From Onchidella celtica (Eukaryota > Mollusca > Gastropoda > Systellommatophora > Onchidiidae), in NCBI GenBank assembly GCA_963931925.1, contig OZ007570.1, forward strand, positions 49,015,324 to 49,079,323: a DNA stretch of 64,000 nt. Direction: 5' to 3'. The notes under the pieces are model-generated. The model saw nothing but the letters and a program-made list of their open reading frames with translations. It searched no databases and was not told the DNA's origin. Below, piece after piece: positions 46,101 through 56,544 of this stretch (positions are counted from its first letter, which is position 1; each line of letters opens with the position of its first letter). The position numbers and the translations under genes are program-made.

Positions 46101-46562
46101 GGCTTCTCCTGCTGGTTTTACTTTTGTTTTGTTCCACATTGTCAATGTCTGTGTAGTCTTCATTGCCTGGTCTTTTCGCACAGACTTCTTGCAAATAATG
46201 TTTACATCAGCTCCAGTGTCTACCTGGAAGCGAACATCTTTGTTATTGACAGTGAGAAGAGCAGTCATTCTTCCTTTTTTAGCACTGATGGCATTCAACC
46301 AGTGGTCTTCACTGCTGTCTTCAGCATTGTCATTTTCTGTAGTGACCTTAACTGCTTTCATCTTTTTGCACTTTGCTGCAAAATGGTTGCGTCCCCGGCA
46401 ATTGGAACAAGTTTTTCCCCATGCAAAACACTTTTCTTTGACCAGTTCATGGCTACGCCCACAAAACTTGCAATTGTTAATCTTTGTCTTGTGGTGGGGC
46501 TCCTTGTTTACAAGTTTTTGCTGTTTTTCCAGTGAACGCTGGTGGCTCCATGTGCACTTTCT
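43182..46562 (-). CDS. Pol of the mag-like element (zinc knuckle-PR-RT-RNase H-INT)
   Basis: The frame opens after a stop at 46563-46565 and overlaps the end of gag by about 85 nt. The first in-frame ATG is at 46361, but two Cys/His knuckles (CKFCGRSH... and CSNCRGRNHFAAKC) are encoded upstream of it. Translation therefore probably enters by frameshifting from gag (+1 relative shift), not at that ATG. Counting from the ATG, protease DTG is at 48-50. RT has D253, LPFG at 286 and VADD at 314-317. RNase H has D469, D531 and D576. The integrase finger is H681/H684 with C714 and C717, and the triad is D745, D798, E834. The protein continues to residue 1059 without a chromodomain. No stop or frameshift interrupts the domains, so the enzyme set looks intact. 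Confidence 0.94.
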   Translation of the reverse strand, partial: RKCTWSHQRSLEKQQKLVNKEPHHKTKINNCKFCGRSHELVKEKCFAWGKTCSNCRGRNHFAAKCKKMKAVKVTTENDNAEDSSEDHWLNAISAKKGRMTALLTVNNKDVRFQVDTGADVNIICKKSVRKDQAMKTTQTLTMWNKTKVKPAGEAILEVSNPKTKEKKNVRFTVAENNFSCLLSFITSKELGLITVNEHNFVAKLETTEDESIGDLGEAKLTVDPTVKPTALPSRKIPHAMKDRVKEEIDTLLRRGILEKVDEPTDWVSQMVVVTKPSGAIRICIDPQPLNKALCREHFRLPTFDDILPQLQNAKVFSKLDIQEAYWHVKLDDDSSKLTTMITPFGFRVRWKRLPFGLKVSSEIFQRKLTEALQGLDGCVNVADDIVIAGRGDTKEEAQRDHQKNLKNLQTRCLEKNIRLNDKKSKFEQSEITFMGHKISEKGIAPSEDKVKTILDTKPPSDVQGVRRFCGMVQYLARFLNNLSEILTPIRELTKKNVEFRWTMECDKAFREIKSKITKAPVLTYYNPEKSLEIQVDSSKDAMGATLMQDGQPIEFASRKLTDTQKRWAQIEKEMMAVVYGLERFDQYTFGRKVTVINDHKPLAQILKKPLSQAPMRLQKLLMRSGRYDIDFKWIHGSQLMIADYLSRDCSSPITVDTTEDADCRQISSGIPDSIIEKVKDNTTKDPTLQSLIEIIQEGWPDSKKQLPSQLMVFFDFRDTLSVDEGVILKGERILIPASMRQEIKAKLHAAHMAYDSMRRRARQTIFWPGMSAEIKTMAEKCELCQATKPANQKETLIQHEQNTEPWEKIGCDLMEISGRHYLITVDYYSNFIEADFLSNTTADVVISKLKGHFARLGVPKIVMSDCGPQFTSQEFQTFANKWGFKHMTSSPGYPKSNGRAESAVKIIKGIMKEALQQKQDQYEALIELRNTPRQYSESPAQLLLGRRPRTLLPCAVIRRPDTIQERMIRRRKSVAKQYNKTAKDLPPLLTNQPIYYQNPHQDGWNKGRVTKDMGNRRYVVEGETGGTYHRNRVHLRPKLTPFQLQHENDNDNYNSPTDTGASNEKNVAQPPSLVNPEGGNGGTYTPNNMNIPNEQTPTDNPTATTRRPKRNRKQPTWMKDFELNGK

Positions 46563-47106
46563 CTATCTTTGTGCTCATTTCTTGTAGCTGATTGTTTGTT
46601 TGTTCAAAAGATTGTCCAATTGCAATTGTTTTGGCTAATGAGAGTTCATGTTCTCGCAGTAATTTCTCCTGTAGTTTCTTTTCCACAGAGAACACGATTT
46701 TGTCCCTAATCATTCTGTCCTTCTCCTTAAAATTGCATCTTTCTGCCCTGGTTCTGAGTTCTGTGACGAATGCATCAAATGGTTCACTGACTGGTGTGTT
46801 CCAGAATCGGTACGTTTCGAGAACTTCACTGCTACGTGGGTTGCAATAAGCTTGTAGTTTCTCCAAGACTTTCGTTGGGTCTTCCTTTTCAGTGTCATCA
46901 TTAAACTGGAAGTGGTCATACACTTCCAAAGCTTGTGCTCCAGTACAGTGTAGAATTATTGCTGTCTGGGTTTTCTTAGGCTTAGCAGAGCCTCCAGATG
47001 CTTCAAGATATATTTCAAGCCGTCGTTTCCATTTTCGAAAATTCTCCGCTACATTCCCCGACGATAGGTTAAGTTCAGGCGGTAAGCGAAAATTAGCTTC
47101 TGCCAT
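46477..47106 (-). CDS. Gag of the mag-like element
   Basis: A 209-codon frame from ATG (MAEANFRLPPELNL) to TAA. It contains a helical capsid-like region with FRKWKRRLEIYLEASG near residue 23 and a FDAFVTELRTRAERC segment near 110, typical in layout for short gypsy Gag proteins. The zinc knuckles normally at the end of Gag are in the overlapping pol frame, so the short Gag lacks them unless frameshifting occurs. It starts 199 bp inside the 5' LTR boundary. I assigned it by position and by resemblance to other retrotransposon Gags. Confidence 0.85.
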   Translation of the reverse strand: MAEANFRLPPELNLSSGNVAENFRKWKRRLEIYLEASGGSAKPKKTQTAIILHCTGAQALEVYDHFQFNDDTEKEDPTKVLEKLQAYCNPRSSEVLETYRFWNTPVSEPFDAFVTELRTRAERCNFKEKDRMIRDKIVFSVEKKLQEKLLREHELSLAKTIAIGQSFEQTNNQLQEMSTKIEKVHMEPPAFTGKTAKTCKQGAPPQDKD

Positions 47107-47288
47107 GTCCAGGGAATTAACTGTGCAGAGAATGGAGAATACTATTTCTTAGAGTGGCCTCCCTTGAGTTCGCTGTCCGAGCGGCGTGGGGTTATTTTGT
47201 TCGATACGGCGACAGGCAAACGACAATCGTACTTGTGGACAAAGGGGGGTGAAGACCCACTCAATCGCTACACGTAAACTACTTAAGC

Positions 47289-47304
47289 TTTATCGCTGCC
47301 ACCA
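47289..47304 (-). promoter_or_regulatory. Primer-binding site, tRNA-Leu type
   Basis: Directly downstream of the 5' LTR the reverse strand reads TGGTGGCAGCGATAAAG. Its first 11 bases are complementary to the CGCTGCCACCA 3' end of animal tRNA-Leu. This is the expected minus-strand priming site. Confidence 0.75.
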
Positions 47305-47525
47305 TGTTGACAAGTGACTAACACATCTTGTGATGAAATAACAGCACTCAAAGTAACTTTCAGGAGAACTTTAATCGACACTAGTAGTCAGCGTACAAGA
47401 TAAAAACCAAGGGCGGTCAATCTCAATTACTCGCTTAATCAGCTATTGTTTAACGTTGGTACTTTTCGTAGTTTTACTTTAACATTATAAGTGAATGAAC
47501 TAATGAATGAAGCATGCATATCAAC
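47305..47525 (-). repeat. 5' LTR of the mag-like element
   Basis: Matches the 3' LTR apart from two internal bases. Its outer end reads CCCCCGTTGATATG on the reverse strand, so the terminal T of TGTTGA is missing where it meets the G/C run. Confidence 0.92.
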
Positions 47526-47689
47526 GGGGGGGGGGGGGGAGAGAAGAATGAAGCCTAACTACAGCAACATCTATTAATAAAAAGTCGTCTTCCTTTCTTC
47601 CCTAAACAAAATAGGCTAGCATTCTTGTGCATCGATACATCGGTGACAAACGTGACCAGTTGAAAAACCGATATATACTGGTGATTGGC

Positions 47690-47830
47690 ACACAAAAGAG
47701 TTAAGTCTGTCCCAGCGGTTCGGGGCGCGTCAAGACTGTCTTCAGTCAGCTAGCGGAAAGAGAGACCTTGCCCACAAAACACAAAACAGGGATTTGACCC
47801 AGTGCGTCATCAGCCTGACGTCTCTAAAGT
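47690..47830 (+). repeat. Dispersed repeat family R, copy 6
   Basis: Contains GGGGCGCGTCAAGACTGTCTTCAGTCAGCTAGCGG, AGAGACCTTGCCC and GATTTGACCCAGTGCGTCATCAGCC in family order. Confidence 0.55.
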
Positions 47831-48226
47831 TTCGACACCGTGTTTTTCCTAATCATGAGAAGGACACATTTGTTACTACAATTTGTAAAAGTATAATATC
47901 AAAATGTCTGTGGAGAGTATACTATTATTTTAAAACAGACACAATTTTGAGGTCCAGGGGCAATGATGAGGAAAGATCAGCGGATAACCAAATTACATTA
48001 TCACTTTCCCTGGAAACTTATACCAAAGTGCACATGTATTCTTTCGTAATCTAGCCCTAAAAAACAAGTAAAATCAACATGGGCATCTGATTCAAATCTG
48101 CCAGAATCGTCACCAAAGTCCACAAAAATTCCGCAATTTGAGAATAGACACCCTTTTCAGAAAAAAGTTCTTTAAGGCATATATGGCAATGTTTGACTCC
48201 ATAGTTTCATACATTACGGAAAGAGA
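47831..48226. other. Downstream flank of the esterase gene
   Basis: Presumed to include the 3' untranslated region of the reverse-strand esterase. No clear AATAAA signal on the reverse strand that I can place with confidence. Confidence 0.4.
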
Positions 48227-48482
48227 TTACAAAATCAGTTTATATGCCAGAATGGTCATCAAAGTCCACCCAAATCCCACAGTTTGAGAGTCGCCACCAT
48301 TTCCAGAGGAATGCTTTTTAAGTATATCTGGCAAGGTTTGACTCCACATTTTGACGCGTTCTGTGAAGAGATTCTGTCTGGCATTGCTGGCTGTCATGTT
48401 AGCTGAGATGTACAGGTAATTCATCGTCTGCAGGTCAAATTCAGGCCAGATCACAGTCGTGGGTGCTGGAGTATTCGGATTT
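48227..48482 (-). CDS. Esterase exon 3 (C-terminal)
   Basis: The acceptor TATTTCAG lies just above 48482. The exon encodes NPNTPAPTTVIWPEFDLQT, a NYLYISANM segment typical of the family's end, and a KMWSQTLPDIL helix. It then runs through a Gly/Ser linker into a mildly hydrophobic tail (TLMTILAYKLIL) and a stop. The tail could suggest membrane anchoring, but it is weak. Confidence 0.85.
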
Positions 48483-51400
48483 CTGAAATATTCAGAATCA
48501 ATATTGACATTTATTACTGCCCCATCTCAATTGAAACAATATTTGATAATATTTGATATTATTTGCGGAGTTTGTAGGGTGAGTTCTGATACGAATAGGA
48601 TCGATATATACTGGTACGTTAACTCGGAGATTACACACATGTGATCTCTGAAGTTGATATTCGACCGACGACCAGCAATATGTAAAGAAAGACAAAAACG
48701 AAAGTTCCGTTCACACTTTTCAATTCCACTTAAACGAAAATGTATCTCCTCTTTCGCGGCTAAAACAAAAATAAAAAATAAAAAAATAAAAATAACAATG
48801 TAAAATACATAATATTAAAGTCTGAATTTTATCCTAGATGGATGTGTCCACGTAACCCTGTCGTCAAAACTTGAGACAGTATACACAGTTTCATAATTTT
48901 TTGGTCAACTTGTCACGGAGTCTGATATAACATACTTACTCGAACATGTATGATATTATGACTTATTATTTCGTCGCTGTGCTAGCATAATGGCCCATCT
49001 CATTTTTCCGCGATTTAGGGAAAATCGATTGAAAATTTTATGGAGGTGATGCTCATGTAATTTGTTCTTACTGTGTCGGTTATTTAGGTTATTATAGCGG
49101 CTACGGATTGGTACATTTGTTTCTTGGTTACATGACAGCATTGTGCTTAATCACATCAACAAGATCAAAACATTAAAACCACCGACCGGCGCTGCACTGT
49201 GTCCAGTTGCAACTGGGCTGCAGTGACACCAAGGCAAATTTCCAAGGAATCAAAGATGTAGTACCGTATACCAATACTAAACAATAGAAAAATACAAAAT
49301 TCAAGTGTCAACCGGACTGACGTCTAGTTTAGGACATTTATTTCAAAAGCGAATCGTTGACCTAAACTATCCAGAACCTATTATGAAAAACTGCATAGTT
49401 TTTCACATATTAAAGGCTGTTTCGGGGCCTTTTCTGCTCGTCTTTTTCATTCAACGAACCATGCGTGTTGTTCTAAAAATCGTTCCTTCTATTTATTATA
49501 AATGTTCCCACTAAAGCGAATTTTTGAGCTATGATATTTTTTCGAAAAAAAAAACAAAAAACAAAAACGCACTCGTCGAAAACACCACCAAAAAAAAAAA
49601 ACAGGCTTCATGGGAACACGCATTTAGATAGCACTCAATAATAGACACATTTACTACACTTTAATTAGTTTTGTTTACGCCACAGGATCTCTTTTCGGAT
49701 CAAGGTCAGATATTTACAGACGAAAGAATAAAGAATGGCACCTTCGCACGCACATAGTCCAGGAGGCTGCTGACATTCAAGGGAAATGATCAGTACAAAA
49801 TTTACATTGTCACAAATTTATTTCAAGGTTTTCGTCCCTTTAGTAATAAATCTGGACTTTTTTCTGAAATCTTGACGTTTTATCCGCAGTTTTAAACCGC
49901 TGGACATTCTTATTCTTCTTCGTCTTCTTCTTATTATTATTGAGGCAGTACACAAAGTTACATCATTTTTGGTCATGTAGTCATGAAGTCTAGGTACTGG
50001 CACGTTCACTATCTTGCTCCGTTACGGTAGTATTATTATAATTGTTATTTTTATTGTTATTATTTTAAGAGGCCTGGAGAGAATTCAGGGGCGACTAAAT
50101 GTAACACAAACGTTGGCTTAAATCTGCAGACTTTATATGATTATCATTTTTTAAATGTTTTTTTGTTTAAAAAAACAGCCTACATCATCAGTTTCACTGT
50201 TCATAATTGGCAAGTGCTACCAGCCCAGCCAAATGATGAATGAACAGAATAAGGGATTGACAGAAGACAGGTCTGTGGATCTCCTTTCAAGGAGAAAACA
50301 ATTATTTTTTTTAAATGTTGAAAAGAAATCACGTCAGCATCTGCACTAAAGCACGTTCTTTTCTGCTGCTAAAGATAAAAATCTGTTCGTTTCTCAGCCG
50401 TCCTGCCTATTTTATTGCTTTCGTTTAATGGACCATTAGAGATAACTATCTTGGGGGTGAAGATATACAGTCTTCTGCATTCGTCTCCCTTCCTGCACTT
50501 AAAATTGTTTAAGGTAAAACAAGAGATCTGGATTAACCTACAGCCGCTTTAACGCATGGGCACAGCCCAGCGACCCCAAGGGTTTAGGGGACTCCATGTA
50601 TGTAAATTTACATTGATTTTTGAAACATGGAAGAAAATCCCGAACATTCCAAAAAGTATCGGCCTAGGGGCCATACTGATATTAAGACGGCCCTGTATTA
50701 ACGGCGAGAGTATTAAATTTCAAATTTGAATGTAAGCTTGTGTTCAGTTTCAGACTCATCTTCTATAAATTAACTTACCAAATGATATTTTCCAAAATCA
50801 AGACCCCATTTTGTTACTGATTATGGTCAGCGATATACACAGAGGTTTAATTTAATGTTAAAAATGCCGCCGACCTCAATGGAATGACTAAAAGAAGTAG
50901 ACGCTGAAACACTGGGTCAAATTCTCTTTAAAGCTGTGTTTTCATGTTTGCGGAAACGGAAAAGTCGAAAATCCACTGAGTAGTAAAAGGAAAGAGCTTT
51001 ATGAAAACATTCTTTCAATTTCACTACTTGAAGGACTTTTGACCTTTCCGTTGCCGTTTCCGTTTCTGTACACATGAAAATACAGGTTAAGACACAACAA
51101 TATGGCAAATGCCCCTCGATATTATTAAAGTAAATAAGAATTTATCTCTTACCCAGTTTTGGCAAAATTTGTCCAGTACATGATCATGCTCTTTGCTAAG
51201 CTCCATTCCTGGACTTCTATAGTCCTTGTGATGTGGAACGCTTCTTCCATTGACTGTGGAAACCCAAACACGTAAGGATCGTCGCCATGGGCAGCGTGAT
51301 GTAGCCAGCCTGGTCGATTGACATACGGGTACTTTCTATCAAACTGCCATAGGTATCTCGTAGGTTTCTGGCTCGAAACTGGACCAGCTGAAGACTTTAT

Positions 51401-53391
51401 CGATCTAGCAGCCATATTAGAAATGCTTTGAAGTGCTGGCATTAAAACCTCATAATCTGTAGTGACATCAAGAATATACTGAAGGGCTTGGGCTCTCTGC
51501 GTATGATCAATCGAAGAACTGGAGTCTGAGCTGTTGCCATTTAAATAAACTTCTTGAATCGCCTTTGTCAGGCCTTGCATATTTTTTGCTCCAAGTTGGT
51601 TGAAATGATCTCGAAGGATTTTAGGGACATACACACTTGAAACAGCGTCGATGCTTAAATTATCACTATTAAAATCTTTGCCTGTTGCAGATTTTATAAA
51701 CGCTTGAACAGATATCGTAGCAATGACCTCACCGTCGTTATAATTTGTACCAATCAAGGCATCTACATCAGCTAGAAGACTGTCAGCTTCGTCGGGAGAC
51801 TGGTGTGATGATTCTGGTCCAGCCCCAGGCCACCAAAACATTGTTTTTGGTGATACTTTGATGAACTCGTTGTCAACTACAGGTACCCATTCAGGTCTGA
51901 ACAGCGTTTCTGGCTGACTTCCCACAGAACTGCCGTTAATGATCTCCTGGAAAGATTTGGTTCTTAAACACTCTACAATTCGCCGATGTCTTTCAACGCT
52001 GTTTACAGGATATTGATCAAACCCACAGCCTAACTTTTGAGCCAGTCTGATGGCGTATGTCGTGGCTGGTGTTTCTCTGAATCCCCAAGGACACAGTGGA
52101 CTTCCACTGGAAGCGATAACCCTGTGGATTTTGCCTTTGTTCCCTCTATGCATGGCCTGCAATAACGCACTGGCAGCTCCTGCTGATTCTCCAAACAGAG
52201 TCACTCGCTCTGGATCTCCTCCAAAGGCGGATATGTGTTCATGTACCCACCAAATAACCTCGTGTTGATCCCACAGGGCCGCATTTCCTGAGACGACACT
52301 GTCACCTGTGGTTAAGAATCCGAGGGGTCCCAAACGATAGTTTGCTGTGACAACAATGACGTCACCCACAGCTGCCAATCTCTCGGCGTTGTAAATACGG
52401 GACTGACCAATCAGGAACGCCCCTCCATGAAACCAGATCATGACAGCCTTGGGTCCGTGGGTGTGGTCGCTGCTCTCAGGGTTAATTTCCTCATGTAGAT
52501 GGGATTTGAAGTTCAGATTCCCTGGCACGTACACATTAAGCTTCAAGCAATCTTCATTCATATCTGACGGACCCGGAACCCAAACTTTCAGAATAAATGG
52601 ATTCTGGGGACAGGCTTTGCTCTCAGTGTCTGCACTGAAATAAGGGCCCAAGCTAGGCAATTTGACTGGCTTACTGAATCGTAGGTCACCAACTGGTGGT
52701 TTAGCATAGGGAATACCTGTTTGGTGGCAAACAAAACAGAATGGTTCTTCATTAAATATTCAAAAATAAGAACGTGCACCTAATATAAAATTATTATCTA
52801 TGCTGGCCAGATTAAAAAAAACGTGAGTCAATACACTAGAAGTTTTGAAAGTTCAGTTCATTCCGTTCCGTGTGTTATAGACTCCTGAAGATGTGTACAG
52901 ACAACCTATCTATTGCCTGAATGATGGTAGATAAAACTGCCTGTATAATTATTCATGGTTAAAGCTGTTGAATACTTTATTGCTACAGTATCAGCTCTAT
53001 TTCAAATTATGCCTGTGTCAAATTACATAGAGAAAGATACAGTATGTGTTTCAGAAAGATAAAAGTGAGCATTCTCAGTTTATTTTATTATTTATCTTCC
53101 TTTAAACAATTAGATAACTTATATGAATCATCTCAAAATAGCAGAACTACTGGAAATGTCGATAATAAATCTTGTAAATAACCACAAGCCACGAATCTCA
53201 CCCAGAAAAACTGAAACGTTATGCTGTGTGTCATCAGGCAATGTGATTTCCTTCACCCGGCCACCAACAACTCCAGGGTCAAGTGTGACATTAGTCCAAT
53301 AATAGTTACCGAAGTCTGTTTGAGCGGCAGGCACAAGGTTTAGAACGCTGAATGCAACAATGCCACAGAGCAACATCGATATGAAATTCAT
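48227..53391 (-). CDS. Type-B carboxylesterase/cholinesterase-like protein, three exons, 669 aa
   Basis: The exons (53391-53202, 52716-51153, 48482-48227) sum to 2010 nt and join in frame across GT-AG introns in phases 1 and 2. The first join restores FLGIPYAKPPVGDLRFSKP and the second NFAKTGNPNTPAPTT, both signatures of this alpha/beta-hydrolase family. The protein has a signal peptide (about residues 1-23), EDCLKLNVYVP near 118, oxyanion FHGG at 159-162, the nucleophile elbow GESAG with Ser241 and the catalytic His540 in HAAHGDD. Where most relatives have the catalytic Glu in a DEG motif, this one has NDG with Asp391. Asp can serve as the acid, but the change is unusual. Such enzymes hydrolyse carboxyl esters and are usually secreted. 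I cannot assign a substrate or tell cholinesterase from other carboxylesterases. The length fits the family. Confidence 0.9.
48840..48935 (+). repeat. Short dispersed repeat E, copy 1
   Basis: GGATGTGTCCACGTAA, ACAGTATACACAG and TTTCATAATTTTTTGGTCA recur in the same order on the reverse strand at about 61575-61680. Confidence 0.45.
50541..50694. mobile_element. MITE family P, copy 1 (in esterase intron 2)
   Basis: A 154-bp palindromic-ended element. It begins CAGCCGCTTTAACGC and ends TATTAAGACGGCCCTG. The interior CCAAGGGTTTAGGGG is shared with the copy at 54809-54959. No coding capacity. Confidence 0.6.
51153..52716 (-). CDS. Esterase exon 2 (catalytic core)
   Basis: The acceptor CCAAACAG precedes 52716 and the donor GTAAGAG follows 51153. 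The exon encodes residues 64-585, including the oxyanion loop, Ser241, Asp391 and His540. It is uninterrupted over 1564 nt. Intron 2 (51152-48483) contains a MITE at 50541-50694 and other repeats. Confidence 0.9.
53202..53391 (-). CDS. Esterase exon 1 (signal peptide)
   Basis: The ATG at 53391 opens a hydrophobic leader MNFISMLLCGIVAFSVLNLV, and the exon ends in NVSVFLG at a GTGAGA donor. A decayed duplicate lies at 56850-56991. About 130 bp upstream of the ATG is a CTAT/CTGT microsatellite. Confidence 0.85.
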
Positions 53392-53539
53392 GGCGCTTGG
53401 AAGAAAAATACACGTGTTTGTTAGTTATTTAAATTTTGCGTTGTTGGTAAGATATACATTTACCTAAATGTTTGAAGAAGGCAAATGTGTTTAGGCATCG
53501 AAGTTGCTGCAAAAGTTTATAGTTTCATACGATTTTTTC

Positions 53540-53766
<227 letters not shown>

Positions 53767-53987
53767 TATGGATTGCCTTATTTTTCTAACGAGATTATAG
53801 TCTAGATTCCATTTACTTACCTCCGTTTTCTCTTGGCTGATGTGCACTGTGGTGAATGAGGCAAGATGGAGATACTTGGGTTTCTATTTAACCCCCCTTT
53901 GACAAACTAAAGAAACTTTAGCACATGAAAGTAAACCGTAACACGTTACCCTCGCCACTGCCTGCTGTAGTCTCTTTAGCATCAGGG

Positions 53988-54215
53988 GACCTTAGTCCTT
54001 GTTTGTTCCATCTCTAGTTTCTGAAAACTGGACGTAGAAAAGGCATAACAAAGGCACACTTTGACACTTGTTTAAAAAGCGTTGCGGTAATTATCAAAGT
54101 GTTTCGCAATTTCGAATTATTCTAACTCTTTATTATAATGCTAAAACCGCCAACTTTTAACGCCGAATTTCTTAGTGGTGCAAAAAGTGGAGTTTGAACA
54201 AACACGAACTCAGGT
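53988..54215 (+). mobile_element. MITE family M, copy 3
   Basis: Starts GACCTTAGTCCTTGTTTGTTCC and ends GGAGTTTGAACAAACACGAACTCAGG, with the shared ACACTTTGACACTTGTTTAAAA interior. It is more diverged at the right terminus. Confidence 0.7.
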
Positions 54216-54808
54216 GAGCAATATCCTGGCCGCCGTTTATTGCCGTCCTGTTTTTTTTAATCCAATCAATAATCACTCTAATTAACGGCAGTCTTGGGAA
54301 TGTACAATGTTGGTGTGCCGAAGGTCAGGTTTGTCATCGAGCGAGTTCAATCTTTTAGCCAAATAGCAGATGTCTCATAAAATGTATGCTGCTTGTATAT
54401 TCAACTGCATTGGCATCAGTGTCTGGCCCACAAAGACCATCAGTTTAAATTCATAAAATTATACATCTGTTTTAAATGTAGAATATTAAATCTATACAAG
54501 CAAATATCTACTAGTCGAGACTTGGCAAGTGAGGTATTTCAAGTTGGGGAGGGGGGAGGTGCGGGTTGGGGGGAAGGGGGGGGGGCAAAATTGCTGTAGT
54601 CTATTGTACGTGTTTTGTGGATGGCCCCCTTCTTGATTTCGAACACTTTAGCCAGAGACACGTTCCTTAAGCCAGTTGTAATCTTTGCAAGGACACAGAA
54701 CCAGTGTGACGTATTAAGGCATTAGCAGGCCCCCAGCTGCTGAAGGTCTTCCATTAAGTGCGCAGTATTATTTTGGCGATTCCCAACCCCACCCCTCCCC
54801 CCCGGCCC
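54216..54808. other. Intergenic sequence with no recognisable gene
   Basis: No gene. G-rich tracts lie at 54546-54586. Confidence 0.5.
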
Positions 54809-54959
54809 CGAGCCGTCTTAACGCAAAAACACACTAGGAAGTGGGGGGCCTCAAGGGTTTAGGGGGCCCCATGCATGCAAGTTTACACTGGCTTTTGAAA
54901 CGAGAAAACGCAGCCTATTGCTTTGCCCAGGGGCTCACAATGATGTTAAGACGGCCCTG
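54809..54959. mobile_element. MITE family P, copy 2
   Basis: Begins CGAGCCGTCTTAACGC and ends GATGTTAAGACGGCCCTG. The interior CTCAAGGGTTTAGGGGGCCC matches the copy in the esterase intron. The ends are inverted repeats of CAGGGCCGTCTTAA. Confidence 0.65.
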
Positions 54960-55669
54960 CCCCCCACCCCCTCCAACCCCTGCAACTTGTGCAGCTTGTG
55001 CACGATGTCGTTACATTATAGTATAATAATAATAATAATCATACCTTAATATAGATCTAACTATAATTACGTAACAAAATATTACAATTAGAATTGTCAT
55101 AGGTGGAATGCACTTACTTTCCTATTACAAAGTAATGATTATTTTATATTATGCCCCTAGTATTTCGTTTCCTTCAGGAAGAGCTCCTTTTGCTTTTCCG
55201 CCCGTGGAAACAGTAACAAAATAAACAGGAATAATTGACTATAAAAGGGTCCCGAATATTGTATACGCCCCTGACGATCTCAAGATAAGACACCGCAGTA
55301 TAGGTTTCGTAACTCTAGCAAATAGATAGTGCAGTGCCCCAGTCTGTCACCGGTGTTATAGCATCGCCAAATAGAAACAGCAGCGATGACAAACTTCGGA
55401 GTATTTTATTACGTCATTCATCTGGTTTGGCTAGAGTCCGGCCCTGTCCTGTGTAACAAATGAAAGAGATGCGATTTAGTTCGTCTTGACAAATTTAGGC
55501 ACAGAACGCGAAATACTAAGATAGCCTACAACCGCGCACACTATATATTAATATGGTCAACAGAAAGCCGAATCTTATTATGTCTATATAATATAATACA
55601 TTATAGGTAGTGCTTCGGTAGGGACGGAATAAGGGTGGACTTGATAATTATAATCCTACATTGTCAGAA
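54960..55669. other. Intergenic sequence with no recognisable gene
   Basis: AT-rich sequence with a short AAT repeat at 55021-55040. No feature recognised. Confidence 0.5.
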
Positions 55670-55980
55670 AGACAATGAACGTCACATGACGAGATAAGAT
55701 CAGAAACGGAGTTATCAGAGACAATGTGGGGACTGTGCCATGTCTAGAATATATAGAAAAAAACGAAGGCTGAAGTGGTTTGGCCATTTCATGAACAGCT
55801 AGATTACCAGGCTTAGAATATGAAAAGGCATGGAGCAGAGGAAGAGGGCGTTGTATGGCTAGAAGTTGGTACAGAAACAACTGAAAGAATCAACCTAACC
55901 ACGGCAGACACTGCATGCATCTCCCCTGGACGCTTACCGGCACTAAATGAGGATAGAAAGAAGGAAGAAAGGGAACAATA
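55670..55980 (+). pseudogene. Non-LTR reverse transcriptase C-terminal remnant
   Basis: Forward frames read DKIRNGVIRDNVGTVP and, after a frameshift near 55763, KRRLKWFGHFMN, a motif common at the C-terminus of LINE reverse transcriptases (RRLxWFGHVxRM). Several stops follow. It is a decayed fragment. Confidence 0.6.
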
Positions 55981-56544
55981 CTTTTTACAAATGATTGAAG
56001 CATGAAATTAGCACAAATTTTAATGCCTTCCCTTTTTTCCTTTGGGTTTCATTGTATCGTTTTTGTGTAATTTTTTGTGCGAGGCATTGCTACATGCAAC
56101 TTTTTCTTTTTCTTTTTGGTATCCTTGGCCTTGGCATAAAATTAAATGTTGCACATGAGATATTTTAAAAAAGGAAGCGCATATCCGTACAACATGTTGT
56201 GCACATAATTCGATGACGTAGAACACACAATGTGAATGAATGAACCTTCTTCCCTCATAGAAGAGCGCTTACATTTTAGACCAATCAGGTAGAGCTACCC
56301 CAGCCCCACAACATGTTGTATGCATTAACATGTTGTACGGATATGCACTTCCTTAAGAAAAAGATGTTGGACACGAAATATTTTCAAAATGGCCGACACA
56401 TATTGGAAATACGCCACACTGCAGACATTTTACATAAAAATAATGTGTCACAAATGCTCTTGTCTATGTTGGCGCCTTGGAATAGCTCTTTGCTGCGAAA
56501 TCTTCTTAGGTGTATTTACATTATGAATGTGCCTCAGTAGGGAA
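55981..56544. other. Intergenic sequence with no recognisable gene
   Basis: A partial inverted similarity is visible between about 56140-56215 and 56305-56400 (ACAACATGTTGT and CATATCCGTACAACATG elements), suggesting a decayed foldback repeat. Confidence 0.4.

Larger units (their letters stand above)
42625..47525 (-). mobile_element. Complete mag/Steamer-like Ty3/gypsy retrotransposon, 4.9 kb
   Basis: Read on the reverse strand, it has a 5' LTR (47525-47305), a primer-binding site matching tRNA-Leu, gag (47106-46477), pol in another frame (46562-43182), a purine tract and a 3' LTR (42846-42625). The LTRs are about 222 bp and differ at two internal positions (42710/47390 and 42836/47516). The element is bracketed by G runs (42611-42624 and 47526-47539), so it inserted in poly-G and the target duplication cannot be delimited. 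The domain order is the standard gypsy one (PR-RT-RH-INT). Short LTRs, a tRNA-Leu primer and an integrase reading VDYYSNFIE point to the mag clade, which includes the clam element Steamer. Confidence 0.93.

Noticed and set aside
45796-46587. A 263-codon forward frame antisense to the mag-like gag-pol
   Set aside because: It lies wholly opposite conserved pol and gag domains, lacks an ATG at its start and resembles no family. It is a shadow frame.
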